This document shows positions 16,728 to 26,046 of a stretch of DNA of 64,000 nucleotides, one piece after another. The stretch is from Streptomyces sp. Je 1-332. GTDB taxonomy: Bacteria; Actinomycetota; Actinomycetes; Streptomycetales; Streptomycetaceae. The position numbers and the translations under genes are program-made. The notes below the pieces were generated by a model that worked only from the letters and a program-made list of their open reading frames with translations, had not been told where the DNA came from and did no database searches. Within the stretch, counting starts at the first letter, position 1. Each line of letters starts with the position of its first letter. The DNA lies in assembly GCF_040730185.1 (NCBI RefSeq), contig NZ_CP160402.1, positions 5,518,001-5,582,000 of the forward strand. Reading direction: 5' to 3'.

Positions 16728-17587
16728 TACAGCTCCGCGTAGATGACCGCCGCGTCGTCATGCCGCTTGCCCCGTGGGAATCCCGTGCCCTCCGGGTCCG
16801 CTCGCTCCAGTTCCCGCACCCGGTCCACCAGGCGCTGCGGGCCGTCCTTCCGTAGCAGTGCGAAGCACTCCGCCCAGTCGCCCTGCCGGAACGTCTCGAC
16901 CCAGCGCCCGACCCCGTCCGTCAGGGCCGCCACCGCCGACACCTCGGCGCGCGGCCGGGTTCCGGTGACCGCCCGCTCCGCCGCCGAGGGGTCGGCGGCG
17001 GCGGTGAAGAAGCCGTCCTCCGCGTTCCGCAGGGCCTCGACGGCGGCGCCGTACGCGCGGCCGGCCTCCTCGCGCTCGGCGGAGCCCCGTGGCAGCGCGC
17101 GCACCGCGTCCCGCATCGCGCGGATCGTCGGCGGCAGGTGCGCGAGGCGCTCGTCGAGCACCGGCGTCACCAGACCGTCCGGGCCCGCCAGCAGGAGCGC
17201 CGAGTCGGACAGGACGAGGTACTCGACCTGCTCCTCGTCCCAACGCACCAGAATCACGGTCGCCTGAGGCGTACGCGGGTGAGAAAGGTCACAGGTCCGC
17301 ACATGCGCCTCCGCGGTGCGCGTGATCGCCGCCGCGAGGATCTCAGAGAGCGTCATATCCCGCCGTGAAACGGACAGTTCCCCCAGTGCGCCCCCGAGTC
17401 GCGCCGTGAACCAAGGGACGGAATGCAGACAGCCGTCGTCTCCGACAGGTGGAGTCACCCCGTCCAGAAGGACGAGCGATCCGCCTTGTCCGGCCGCGGG
17501 AAGAATCACCGCGGCGTAGTCCTCGTTGGGGCGTGCGGGGTCTCCGGGCTCGGTGGCGAGTTCGATATGCATCCGGCCAGTCTGCAC
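16727..17587 (-). CDS. PP2C-like protein phosphatase
   Basis: 286 residues from a GTG at 17587 with GAAGG upstream; an ATG at 17572 is an alternative with a poorer site. PP2C-like features: RPNEDYAAVI near the N-terminus, LVLLDGVTPP (metal-binding Asp-Gly), VAALTDGVGRW in the middle and KRHDDAAVIYAEL at the end, where Asp residues bind metal. It is shorter and more divergent than housekeeping Ser/Thr phosphatases. It stands alone next to the conservon operon, transcribed away from it; substrate unknown. Confidence 0.8.
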   Translation of the reverse strand: MQTGRMHIELATEPGDPARPNEDYAAVILPAAGQGGSLVLLDGVTPPVGDDGCLHSVPWFTARLGGALGELSVSRRDMTLSEILAAAITRTAEAHVRTCDLSHPRTPQATVILVRWDEEQVEYLVLSDSALLLAGPDGLVTPVLDERLAHLPPTIRAMRDAVRALPRGSAEREEAGRAYGAAVEALRNAEDGFFTAAADPSAAERAVTGTRPRAEVSAVAALTDGVGRWVETFRQGDWAECFALLRKDGPQRLVDRVRELERADPEGTGFPRGKRHDDAAVIYAEL

Positions 17588-17928
17588 GAGGCCTTCACAA
17601 GGTCATCGGGAGGTCGCGGAGAGCCGGAAGTTGGCCCGGACCAGCAGGTCAGACGCCGGATTTCAGTCGGAATGATCGCTTCCAGCGGCGTGTGGCGGCG
17701 CATCCTGCCAAAGCCTGCGGTCGACGTCCAACCGGCGCTCCGAGGCGGGTACTTTCGGCCCCCGGCGGAACTTGCTCGCCAACTCCCCGCCGATGTTCAC
17801 TCCTTCGGGTGGCCAGGCATGTGATGCACGACTGCCACCCATCGGCACTGGAAGGGTCTGGAGCCGTACCGGGGGGCGCGTGTGTTGACGGATCGTCACC
17901 CGGGCCCATGGGCAGACGGAAAACAAGA
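17588..17928. promoter_or_regulatory. Divergent intergenic region between PP2C and cvnA
   Basis: These 341 nt hold no convincing gene. TTGACG at 17885-17890 is a possible -35 for cvnA, but no good -10 is seen at 16-18 nt. The cvnA start is uncertain, so the last 20-40 nt may be coding. I see no repeats of note. Confidence 0.4.
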
Positions 17929-20715
17929 ATGCGAGCACCGGTGCAGAAGATGCGGCCTGGGCGCAAGGGCAAGCAGACGGCTTCCGAGGAGGCCACGCCG
18001 GGCGCGACCACCCCTACGGAGCGTTCGCCCGAGCCCGCAGCGGGAGAGACCTCCGAGCCCGCGGTGGGAGAGCACACCACCCCCGCGGTGACGCCTCCTG
18101 ACGGCTCGAAGCCCGTGCAGCCCACGAAGTCGGTCAACTCCAAGCCCACCGCGCGCGTACGCAATCGGCTGATCGTCGCCGTCGCGGTGGTGGCCGCCGC
18201 GATCGCCGGGGCCGGAGCGCCCGCCGTCGTCGCCGCGTCCGGGCAACTGAGCGACGCACAGCAACTGGTGACCCTCGCCGAGCGCACCCAGGACGCCGTC
18301 TCCCTCGGCCACTCGCTGGCCGACGAGCGTGACGAGGTCACCTCGTTCATCGCGGCCGGCCGCCCGCAGGGCCGGGGACTGTCCGAGAGCCGCAGCGCCC
18401 GCGTGGACCGTCAGATCGAGGAGCTGCGCACCGCCGACGCCCCGGCCGGACTGCGCAAGGACCTCTCCGACATCGCCGCCGTGCGCAGAGCGGCGCTCAC
18501 CGGCAAGAGCACCGCTCTGCAAGCCCACACGGCGTACTCGGACGTCATCACCGAACTGCACGGCCTGACCCGCGAACTCGCGGAGAAGACCCCGCCGCGC
18601 GCGGGCTCCGGCGCCTACGCCCTCGCGGACCTGGACCACGCCGTCGAACAGGCGGCGAGCGCCCGCGGCCTGCTCCTCGCCACCCTCGCCGTCCCGCGTT
18701 CCACGGAGACCAGCACCGCCGTCGACCCCGTCACCGGCCTTCCCACCACGGTGGTCGACGAGTCCCCCGCCGCGGGCAGGACACGCGACGCCCTCAGCGC
18801 CGCGGGCCAGCAGGCCCACACCCGCGCGGAGGCGGCCCTCGCCGACTTCCGGGACGCGGCCACGGACGGCGCCCGCACCACGTACGAATCGGCCGTCACG
18901 GGCCACGAGGTGACGACGGCCGAGAAGTACCTCTCCCGCCTCACCGACCAGCCCACACTCTCCACCGCCGAGCTCGGCTACGACCGCAAGAAGCTCGACA
19001 CCGCGCTCTCCGCCCGCATCGAGACGATGCGCGGCGCCGAGTCCGCGCTCACGGTGCAGCGCACCAAGGACCTCGCCGGGCTGCGCGACGACGACGTGAC
19101 GGCCCTGGAGATCCGCGTCGCGCTCATCGGCGTCACGCTGCTCGTCGCGGTCGGCGTCTCCATGGCGATGGCCCGCAGCCTGACCCGCCCGCTCGCCGTC
19201 CTGCGCATCGGCTCGGGCCGCCTCGCCCACGAGCCCGCGCCCCAGGAGCCGATCCGCTTCACGGGCCGCGACGACGAGTTCGCCCAGGTCGTACGGTCCG
19301 TCAACGCGCTGCACGAGCACGCGACCGCCCTCACCGAGCGCCTCACCACGCTCGAAGCGGACCGCAAGCACCTCATCGGGCAGCGCCGGTCCATGGCCGA
19401 CGAGCGCGAGACGCTGCGCGAGGAACTGGCCGAGGCGGCGGCCCACTTGGAGCGCGTACGCCAGTCCATCCACGGCACGTTCGTCAATCTGGCCCTGCGC
19501 ACCCTCGGCCTGGTCGAGCGGCAGCTCGCCGTCATCGAGAACCTCGAGGACCGCGAGCAGGACCCCGACCGCCTCGCCACGCTCTTCAAGCTCGACCACT
19601 TCGCCACGGTCATGCGCCGCCACAGCGAGAACCTCCTCGTCCTCGCCGGCGCCGAGCACGGCCACCAGCACCCCGGTCCGGTCCCGCTCGTCGACGTCGT
19701 ACGGGCCGCCGTCTCCGAGATCGAGCGGTACGAGCGGGTGCGCATCGCCACGCTGCCGCCGCACGCGCATGTCGCGGGCTTCGCCGCGGACGACATCAGT
19801 CACCTGGTCGCCGAACTCCTGGAGAACGCGACCTCGTTCTCGCCGCCGGACGCCTCCGTCGAGGTCTCCGGATGGCTCCTGGAGAGCGGCGAGGTCATGC
19901 TCTCCGTGCAGGACGAGGGAATAGGGGTAACCGAGGACCGCATGGAGGAGCTCAACTCCCGCCTCGCGGACTTCCGCCCCGACGACGCGTACGACCAGGA
20001 GAGCGGCGACGGGCTCGGGCTCGGCCTCTACGTCGTGGCCCGGCTCGCCGCGCGGCACGGGGCCCGGGTCCGGCTGCGCGAGCAGAAGCAGGGCGGTGTC
20101 GCGGCGGTCGTCGTCCTGCCGAAGTCGATCCTCGCCGCGGCGCCCGCGGTGCCGGCTCCGCCGGTCGGTGTGCCGGTGGCCGGCGCGGCGCCCGCCCTGC
20201 ACCTGCCGGGCTCGGAGGCCGAGGCCAACTCCAACGTGCTGCCGGGCCGCTCGGCGCTGACCGCTGCCGCGGGGGGCGACGAGGACCCGCTGATCGCAGC
20301 CGCGGAGCACGCTGTGCGGGAGGCGGAGTCTGAATCTGAGCCCGCGGCTTCGCCTGAAACGACTCTGGAGCTGACCCCTCCGGAAGCCCCCGAGGAGCCC
20401 GAAGCGGAGGCACAGCAGGACGGCCCTGAGCCGGAGGCCGCCCCCGACCCTGCCCCCGCCCCCAAGTGGGAGCGCGTCACCGACAAGGGCCTCCCCAAGC
20501 GCACGCCCAAGATCACCGCGCCCGAGACGACCGTGCCCAAGCCGCGCGGCTCCGTCGACGCCGAAGCGCTGCGCAAGCGGCTCGGGGGATTCCACCAGGG
20601 AGCCATCAGTGGCCGCCGTGACGTCGAGGCCGAGCTGACCGAACGTAACGAACGTACCGAACGCAATGAAGAGACCGAAAACATGGGGGACACAGTCGAG
20701 GAGGCAAGTAGTTGA
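17929..20715 (+). CDS. cvnA: Conservon sensor histidine kinase CvnA
   Basis: 928 residues if translation starts at the ATG at 17929 (GGAAA upstream); ATGs at 17908 and 17950 are alternatives. A charged N-terminus leads to a membrane segment (LIVAVAVVAAAIAGAGAPAVV), a roughly 300-residue extracytoplasmic helical region, a second segment (VALIGVTLLVAVGVSMAM), HAMP, a coiled coil, an H-box-like LDHFATVMRRHSENLLVLAG, and a HATPase domain with LLENATSFS and DEGIGV. A long Pro/Glu-rich tail ends the protein. In conservons this kinase works with CvnBCD in a membrane complex that resembles GPCR-G protein signalling. First gene of the operon. Confidence 0.92.
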   Translation: MRAPVQKMRPGRKGKQTASEEATPGATTPTERSPEPAAGETSEPAVGEHTTPAVTPPDGSKPVQPTKSVNSKPTARVRNRLIVAVAVVAAAIAGAGAPAVVAASGQLSDAQQLVTLAERTQDAVSLGHSLADERDEVTSFIAAGRPQGRGLSESRSARVDRQIEELRTADAPAGLRKDLSDIAAVRRAALTGKSTALQAHTAYSDVITELHGLTRELAEKTPPRAGSGAYALADLDHAVEQAASARGLLLATLAVPRSTETSTAVDPVTGLPTTVVDESPAAGRTRDALSAAGQQAHTRAEAALADFRDAATDGARTTYESAVTGHEVTTAEKYLSRLTDQPTLSTAELGYDRKKLDTALSARIETMRGAESALTVQRTKDLAGLRDDDVTALEIRVALIGVTLLVAVGVSMAMARSLTRPLAVLRIGSGRLAHEPAPQEPIRFTGRDDEFAQVVRSVNALHEHATALTERLTTLEADRKHLIGQRRSMADERETLREELAEAAAHLERVRQSIHGTFVNLALRTLGLVERQLAVIENLEDREQDPDRLATLFKLDHFATVMRRHSENLLVLAGAEHGHQHPGPVPLVDVVRAAVSEIERYERVRIATLPPHAHVAGFAADDISHLVAELLENATSFSPPDASVEVSGWLLESGEVMLSVQDEGIGVTEDRMEELNSRLADFRPDDAYDQESGDGLGLGLYVVARLAARHGARVRLREQKQGGVAAVVVLPKSILAAAPAVPAPPVGVPVAGAAPALHLPGSEAEANSNVLPGRSALTAAAGGDEDPLIAAAEHAVREAESESEPAASPETTLELTPPEAPEEPEAEAQQDGPEPEAAPDPAPAPKWERVTDKGLPKRTPKITAPETTVPKPRGSVDAEALRKRLGGFHQGAISGRRDVEAELTERNERTERNEETENMGDTVEEASS

Positions 20716-21257
20716 CTGCGCCCATGCGCTCGCCCAGTTCTTCCACCGGCAGTAAATCCACCGGCAGCCCCACCGCCGGCAGCACCTCCGCCGGGTTCGG
20801 ACTGAGCAGCGAAGCCCGCAACCTGCACTGGCTGCTGACGAACCTCGTCGAGGAGGTGCCAGGTCTGCTCTCGGTCGCGGTGGTCTCCTCCGACGGTCTG
20901 CTCCTGCTCTCCTCCGACCCCGCCCGTAACAACGAGCAGTCGGTCGACAACAGTTCGGGCCCCCGAGGTTCCAGCGCGGACCTCGCCACCATCGTGTCCG
21001 GCCTCGGTTCGCTCTGCATCGGCGCCGCCAAGCTGATGGACGCGGGACCGGTCAAGCAGACCGTCGTCGCGATGGAGGAGGGCAGCCTCTTCGTCATGTC
21101 GATCAGCGACGGCTCGCTGCTCGGCGTGCACGCCACCCCGGACTGCGACATGAGCGTCGTCGCGTACCACATGGCGCTCTTCGTCGGCCGCGCCGGGCAT
21201 GTCCTCACCCCCGAACTCCGCAGCGAGCTGCGCCAGTCGATGGAGAGCGTCCGATGA
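20712..21257 (+). CDS. cvnB: Conservon roadblock/LC7 protein CvnB
   Basis: 181 residues from a TTG at 20712 that overlaps the cvnA stop (TTGA) and has GAGGAGG 8 nt upstream; the ATG at 20724 is less well placed. After a Ser/Thr/Gly-rich start, the roadblock fold reads LHWLLTNLVEEVPGLLSVAVVSSDGLLLL through the family pattern to the C-terminal helix. Such proteins regulate small GTPases, here the CvnD partner. Confidence 0.9.
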   Translation: MTAPMRSPSSSTGSKSTGSPTAGSTSAGFGLSSEARNLHWLLTNLVEEVPGLLSVAVVSSDGLLLLSSDPARNNEQSVDNSSGPRGSSADLATIVSGLGSLCIGAAKLMDAGPVKQTVVAMEEGSLFVMSISDGSLLGVHATPDCDMSVVAYHMALFVGRAGHVLTPELRSELRQSMESVR

Positions 21258-21658
21258 GCAGTAAGTCCGGGAAACTGCCGCAGCGCGGCGGCGATCGCAA
21301 ACCCGCCCGCGTACGGCCGTACTCCCTCACCGGCGGCCGCACCCGCTTCGGCCACGTCCTGCTCGTCGAGACGTTCGTCGCCGCCCTCGAAGCCCCCGAG
21401 GAGCGCCGCGAGCTGCCGCAGGGCAACGCCATCGCCCGCGTGATGCCGGAGATGCGGGCCATCGTCGAGATCTGCCGCCGTATGCGTACGGTCGCGGAGA
21501 TCGCCGCGCTGTTGAAGATGCCGCTCGGCGTGGTCCGCGTACTGCTCAGCGACCTCGCAGACCAGGGAAAGATCCGCGTGTACGGAACGGGCCACGGCCC
21601 GGGACAGCCGGACCGCGCACTGCTCGAAAGGGTGCTCAGTGGACTCCGCCGTCTCTGA
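21254..21658 (+). CDS. cvnC: Conservon DUF742 protein CvnC
   Basis: 134 residues, ATG overlapping the cvnB stop (ATGA). The DUF742 core shows VRPYSLTGGRTRF, then a winged-helix-like segment EICRRMRTVAEIAALLKMPLGVVRVLLSDL. DUF742 proteins occur almost only in actinobacterial conservons; the exact role in the complex is not known. It overlaps cvnD by 20 nt. Confidence 0.9.
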   Translation: MSSKSGKLPQRGGDRKPARVRPYSLTGGRTRFGHVLLVETFVAALEAPEERRELPQGNAIARVMPEMRAIVEICRRMRTVAEIAALLKMPLGVVRVLLSDLADQGKIRVYGTGHGPGQPDRALLERVLSGLRRL

Positions 21659-22268
21659 AATCCGGCACCCGGGCCCCGACCCGGACGAGAACCTCCAGGC
21701 CTGGCAGACGGACCGCACCCGCGCCCCGATCGCCACGAAGATCGTGGTGGCGGGCGGCTTCGGCGTCGGCAAGACGACCCTGGTCACCGCGGTCTCCGAG
21801 ATCACGCCCCTCCAGACGGAGGCGCTGATGACGCAGGCGAGCGAGGACACGGACGACCTCACGTCGACCCCGGACAAGACCACGACCACGGTCGCCATGG
21901 ACTTCGGCCGGATCACGCTCGACGACGACCTCGTGCTCTACCTCTTCGGTACGCCGGGGCAGCAGCGCTTCTGGTTCATGTGGGACGACCTGGTGCGCGG
22001 CGCGATCGGCGCGGTGGTCCTCGCCGACACCCGCCGCCTGCCCGACTGCTTCCCGGCGCTCGACTACTTCGAGAGCTGCGGACTTCCGTACATCGTGGCC
22101 GTCAACCACTTCGACGGCACCGAGGAGTTCGAGCCCGCGGACGTCCGTGAGGCGCTGACGATCCCGCCGCACATACCGGTGCTGATCATGGACGCGAGGC
22201 AGCGGATCTCGGTGATCGAGTCGCTGCTCTCGCTGGTGGGCCACGCCCTCGCAGCAACCCCCGAATAG
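21639..22268 (+). CDS. cvnD: Conservon small GTPase CvnD
   Basis: 209 residues from a GTG at 21639 with GAAAGG upstream, overlapping cvnC. G1 P-loop GGFGVGKTT, switch-II segment FGTPGQQRFWF (with Gly instead of the canonical Asp), and G4-like VAVNHFDG are those of the conservon GTPase family. It acts as the G-protein-like output of the CvnA-B complex on the inner face of the membrane. Confidence 0.92.
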   Translation: MDSAVSEIRHPGPDPDENLQAWQTDRTRAPIATKIVVAGGFGVGKTTLVTAVSEITPLQTEALMTQASEDTDDLTSTPDKTTTTVAMDFGRITLDDDLVLYLFGTPGQQRFWFMWDDLVRGAIGAVVLADTRRLPDCFPALDYFESCGLPYIVAVNHFDGTEEFEPADVREALTIPPHIPVLIMDARQRISVIESLLSLVGHALAATPE

Positions 22269-22301
22269 TTCTTGCTTTGACCCCGTAGGAGAAGTTGCCG
22301 C

Positions 22302-23537
22302 ATGCGGAAGATACTCGTCGTCGGAGCCGGTCAGGCCGGTCTCCAGATCGCCCTCGGACTCCAGTCGCAGGGGTACGAGGTCACCCTGATGTCCAACCGC
22401 ACGGCGGACGAGGTCCGGTCCGGCCGTGTGATGTCCACGCAGTGCATGTTCCACACGGCGCTGCAGCACGAGCGCGACCTCCAGCTGAACTTCTGGGAGT
22501 CGCAGGCCCCCAGGATCGAGGGTGTCGGCGTCTCGGTCGCCGGGCCCGACTCCTCCCGCGTCATCGACTGGGTCGGCAAGCTGGACGGCTTCGCCCAGTC
22601 CGTCGACCAGCGCGTGAAGATGGCGGGCTGGATGGAGACGTTCGCGCAGCGGGGCGGCCAGCTGGTCATCCACGGCGCGGCGGTCTCGGACCTCGACTAC
22701 TTCTCCCGCACGTACGACCTGGTGCTCGTCTCCGCGGGCAAGGGCGAGCTGGTCTCGATGTTCGAGCGGGACGCCTCGCGCTCCCCGTACGACACCGCGC
22801 AGCGTGCCCTCGCCGTCGCGTACGTCCACGGCATGGGCCCGCGCCCCGAACACCCCGAGTTCGACGCGGTGCGGTGCAACCTCGTGCCGGGCGTGGGCGA
22901 ACTCTTCGTCATGCCGACCCTCACCACGTCCGGGCGCGCGGACATCCTGTTCTGGGAGGGCGTGCCGGGCGGCCCGCTGGACGTCTTCCAGGGCGTCAAG
23001 GACCCCTCCGATCACCTCGCGCTGACCCTCGAACTCCTGGAGAAGTTCACGCCGTGGGAGTACGCGCGGGCGACGAAGGTCGAACTCACGGACGCGGGCG
23101 GCACGTTGAGCGGCCGATACGCGCCGACGGTGCGCAAGCCGATCGGCCGGCTGCCGGGCGGCGGCCTGGTCCTGGGTGTCGCGGACGTGGTGGTCGCCAA
23201 CGACCCGATCACGGGCCAGGGCTCCAACTCGGCGTCGAAGTGCGCCGCTTCGTACCTCGACTCGATCATCACGCACGGCGACAAGCCGTTCGACGCCGAC
23301 TGGATGCAGTCCACCTTCGACCGGTACTGGGAGACGGCTCAGCACGTCACCAAGTGGACGAACGCGATGCTGTCCCCGCCGCCGGAGCACGTCCTGAACC
23401 TCATCGGCGCAGCGGGCCAGCTCCAGCCGGCCGCGGACCGCTTCGCGAACGGCTTCAACGACCCGTCGGACTTCGAGAACTTCTTCTACGAGCCGGAGAA
23501 GACGGGCGCGTACCTGGGCTCACTCTCCGGCGCCTGA
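22302..23537 (+). CDS. StyA-type FAD-dependent monooxygenase
   Basis: 411 residues from the ATG at 22302 with AGGAG 10 nt upstream, 33 nt after cvnD, so likely in the conservon operon. The N-terminal Rossmann motif GAGQAGLQIALGL binds FAD; LVSAGKGELVSMFERD and GVADVVVANDPITGQGSNSASKC are segments of the styrene/indole monooxygenase oxygenase component (two-component flavoprotein). These enzymes need a separate flavin reductase; none is seen nearby. Some conservons end in a P450 gene, so an oxygenase as fifth gene is in keeping. Substrate unknown. Confidence 0.85.
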   Translation: MRKILVVGAGQAGLQIALGLQSQGYEVTLMSNRTADEVRSGRVMSTQCMFHTALQHERDLQLNFWESQAPRIEGVGVSVAGPDSSRVIDWVGKLDGFAQSVDQRVKMAGWMETFAQRGGQLVIHGAAVSDLDYFSRTYDLVLVSAGKGELVSMFERDASRSPYDTAQRALAVAYVHGMGPRPEHPEFDAVRCNLVPGVGELFVMPTLTTSGRADILFWEGVPGGPLDVFQGVKDPSDHLALTLELLEKFTPWEYARATKVELTDAGGTLSGRYAPTVRKPIGRLPGGGLVLGVADVVVANDPITGQGSNSASKCAASYLDSIITHGDKPFDADWMQSTFDRYWETAQHVTKWTNAMLSPPPEHVLNLIGAAGQLQPAADRFANGFNDPSDFENFFYEPEKTGAYLGSLSGA

Positions 23538-23587
23538 CGGCGGCTCGTCCGGCTCTCTCCCGGGGGCCCAGTCCTCGCGGTCAGCCG

Positions 23588-23617
23588 CGCGCTCCGGGGC
23601 GTGTGCCCCGGGGCGCG
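23588..23617. terminator. Hairpin terminator between convergent genes
   Basis: A 13-bp stem with one G-U pair, CGCGCTCCGGGGC (23588-23600) with GCCCCGGGGCGCG (23605-23617), loop GTGT, lies between the monooxygenase and the convergent NlpC/P60 gene. Confidence 0.75.
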
Positions 23618-23635
23618 TGCTGCGGGCGCCCGGCT

Positions 23636-24796
23636 CTACCCCCGCGGCGCCCCCGCCGCCCCGTACCCCGTGTCGCCGCCCTTCAGCGCCCCGCGCGGCA
23701 GCTTCGGTGGTTCGTAGCCCTTCATGGGCTTCGCCGAGGGGTCGGGGCGTACCGCTCCCCGCACGGGGTTCGCGGCGATGGGGGAGACCTTGACCTTGGC
23801 ACCGGGGCGCGGGGCCTGGATCACCATGCCGTCGCCCAGGTACAGCGCCACATGCGTGGCCTTGGGGAAGTAGACGATCAGGTCACCCGGCCGCAGCTTG
23901 CGCAGTGAGACCCGGCGCAGCTGAGCCCACTGCTCCTGCGACGTGCGGGGGATCTCCTTTCCCGCCTTGGCCCACGCCTGTGAGGTAAGACCCGAGCAGT
24001 CGAAGGCCCTGGGGCCCTCGGCGCCCCACTTGTACGGCTTGCCGATCTGCCGCACGGCGTAGGAGAGCGCCTTGTCCCCTCGCCGGGACGGTGGCCTGGT
24101 CGGTGCGGCGGAGCCCGGGGATCCGCTCAGGGAGCCCGACTTCAGGAACTTTCGCTGGGACTCGGCCATGCCCTCCTGCTCCGCCCGCGCCAGGTCCTCC
24201 AGCTGTTCCGCGCTCAGCGAGGCCAGCAGTTCCTCGACCTCCTTCAACTGGCCCTTGACCGTGTCGCGTGCTTCCTTCTGGCGTGCGGCGAGGGCGAGTT
24301 GGGTCTCCAGGGCCTTCTTCGCCTCGGACGCCAGATCGGCTGCCTTCTTCTCGCCGCCGACCAGACGGTCCACGGTCGCGGCGCGCTCGGCCGACGCCCG
24401 CCCGATCACACGCCCCTGGTCGAGGGCCTGCTGCGGGTTGCGGGCCAGCAGGAGACGTACGTAGGGGGAGATGTTCGTTCTGCCCTGGTACTGCTGGCGC
24501 GCGAAGCGGCCCGCCGCGCCACGGCTGTCGCGCACCGACGTCCGGGCGCGGGCCAGATGGCCGTTGAGGCGCTTGACCTCCGCGCGCTGCTCCTTCAGTT
24601 TCTCCGCGGTCGCGTTGTACGTCTCCGTCGACTCCTCGGCCTTCCGGTACAGCTCCTGAAGGTCCGTCAGGAGATCGGACACCGGGCGCTCTCCGGCGCC
24701 GTCGGGCCCCGGGACGGCGTACGCCGGGTAGGCGGGGGCGAGCAGCGCCCCGACCGCGGCGCCCGTACCGACCCATCGCAGCAACCTGCCTGACAT
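23636..24796 (-). CDS. Secreted NlpC/P60 peptidoglycan endopeptidase
   Basis: 386 residues from the ATG at 24796. A signal peptide (cleavage near AYAVP) precedes a long coiled coil (about 45-215, Ala/Glu/Lys/Arg-rich) and an NlpC/P60 domain with catalytic Cys in AFDCSGLT and His in ATHVALYLGDG; RTSQEQW is a further family motif. Coiled-coil NlpC/P60 proteins of actinobacteria cut wall peptides during growth and sporulation. A Gly/Pro-rich tail follows. No terminator-like gene coupling is apparent on the upstream side. Confidence 0.92.
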   Translation of the reverse strand: MSGRLLRWVGTGAAVGALLAPAYPAYAVPGPDGAGERPVSDLLTDLQELYRKAEESTETYNATAEKLKEQRAEVKRLNGHLARARTSVRDSRGAAGRFARQQYQGRTNISPYVRLLLARNPQQALDQGRVIGRASAERAATVDRLVGGEKKAADLASEAKKALETQLALAARQKEARDTVKGQLKEVEELLASLSAEQLEDLARAEQEGMAESQRKFLKSGSLSGSPGSAAPTRPPSRRGDKALSYAVRQIGKPYKWGAEGPRAFDCSGLTSQAWAKAGKEIPRTSQEQWAQLRRVSLRKLRPGDLIVYFPKATHVALYLGDGMVIQAPRPGAKVKVSPIAANPVRGAVRPDPSAKPMKGYEPPKLPRGALKGGDTGYGAAGAPRG

Positions 24797-24946
24797 GCCA
24801 TCACCTCCGGCGCGTGGCGGCGGTTCCGCCCCGCACCGCGAGCATCAGGCGCCCCGCGGCGGCCCGCCTCCGGAAGGTGCGCGGGTTGGCGCAATGCGGT
24901 CACTCGTCCAGGGGCCCACGGCGCGGCACCCTTGCGGAGGCGACGC

Positions 24947-25225
24947 TCAGGCCGCCCCGCCCGGCTTCGACCAGGGCCACTTCAAGCCGGGCCCGGCCTT
25001 GTCGCCCTCGGGGTCGTACTCGTACGTCCAGCCCTGGTGCAGGCCGAGCCGCTTGCCCGAGGTCCTGGACACCCGGCGGTACACGAGCACGGTCGGCGGG
25101 CCGCCCGCCTCGTCCGGCACGGGGACGCGGTACACCTTCGGGGGGTGGCCGGTCGGGCCGAGCAGGATGGGCAGGACGCGGCCGTCCAGGGGGCCACCCA
25201 CGAAGGGGGTGTCTTCGCTCTTCAC
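24947..25225 (-). CDS. Conserved small protein of unknown function
   Basis: 92 residues from a GTG at 25225; the ribosome site is weak. The sequence is protein-like and has the pattern VGGPLDGRVLPI, then alternating hydrophobic/charged strands (KVYRVPVPD, TVLVYRRV, WTYEYDPEGD) that suggest a small beta-rich fold. There are no cysteines or membrane segments. It lies 33 nt beyond the TetR gene stop on the same strand and might be cotranscribed. No function assigned. Confidence 0.65.
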   Translation of the reverse strand: MKSEDTPFVGGPLDGRVLPILLGPTGHPPKVYRVPVPDEAGGPPTVLVYRRVSRTSGKRLGLHQGWTYEYDPEGDKAGPGLKWPWSKPGGAA

Positions 25226-25258
25226 CCGGTCAGTGTCACAGCAGGCGCCCGCCGCGCG

Positions 25259-25987
25259 TCACAGCAGGTGCGCCGCGTCGCTCACCACGGGAAGCACCCG
25301 TCGGGCGAGCGAGCCCGCGGGGCCGTCCGACGTCTCCATGGTCAGGGCCACCCGTACCGCCTCCGCGGTCTGCGGGTCGCGGCCCGCCGATGCCACCAGG
25401 ACCGCCATGAACTGCTCGACCAGCCAGTCCCGCAGCTCGTCCAGCGGCGGCTGCTTCTCCTCGTCCAGCCAGATCAGGGACGCCGCCTCGACGGAGGTGA
25501 TCCACATCCGCACGGTCATCCGCAGCCGGGGACCCGTGGCGCCCACGACCTCCAGGTGGGCCAGGATGTGCTCGGCGGCCGTCCTGCGCACCTCGTCCAC
25601 GATGGCCGTGGTCCGCGAGGTCTCCACGACGCTGCCGCCCTGGAGCAGCGCGCTGAACCCCGCGTCGTGCTGGTCGACGAAGGCGAGGTAGCGGTCGAGC
25701 GCGTTCGCGAGTCGCTGGGTGAGCGGACCCTCCGGAGGCTCGGCGAAGCACTGCTCAAGCTCGTCCGCCGCGGAGCGCAGCGCGGCCTCGTACAACTGCT
25801 GCTTGCCGCCCGGGAAGTAGCGGTAGACGAGCGGCCGGGAGACGCCGGCCGCCTCCGCGACATCGTCGAGGGAGACCTCGTCGGGTGCGCGCACCGCGAA
25901 GAGGGACAGGGCGGCCTCCTTGAGCTGCCGCTGCCGCTCTTCGACACTGAGGCGCCGGTACGCGCGGGTGGGAGCAGGCGAGGTCAT
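25259..25987 (-). CDS. TetR-family transcriptional regulator
   Basis: 242 residues from the ATG at 25987; an extended upstream frame is not protein-like. The helix-turn-helix reads VSLDDVAEAAGVSRPLVYRYFPGGKQQLYEAAL. The C-terminal ligand domain is helical and unassigned. It follows the AurF-like gene on the same strand (59 nt), so it probably regulates that gene and the divergent R2-like gene. Confidence 0.93.
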   Translation of the reverse strand: MTSPAPTRAYRRLSVEERQRQLKEAALSLFAVRAPDEVSLDDVAEAAGVSRPLVYRYFPGGKQQLYEAALRSAADELEQCFAEPPEGPLTQRLANALDRYLAFVDQHDAGFSALLQGGSVVETSRTTAIVDEVRRTAAEHILAHLEVVGATGPRLRMTVRMWITSVEAASLIWLDEEKQPPLDELRDWLVEQFMAVLVASAGRDPQTAEAVRVALTMETSDGPAGSLARRVLPVVSDAAHLL

Positions 25988-26046
25988 GCCTCGCAGCGTA
26001 ACCGCCCTTTCGAACAAGCGCCCAGGAACCCCGCGTACCCTCTTCG

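Noticed and set aside
17896..20595. 899-codon open frame antisense to cvnA
   Set aside because: Shadow of a long high-GC gene; no domain recognisable.
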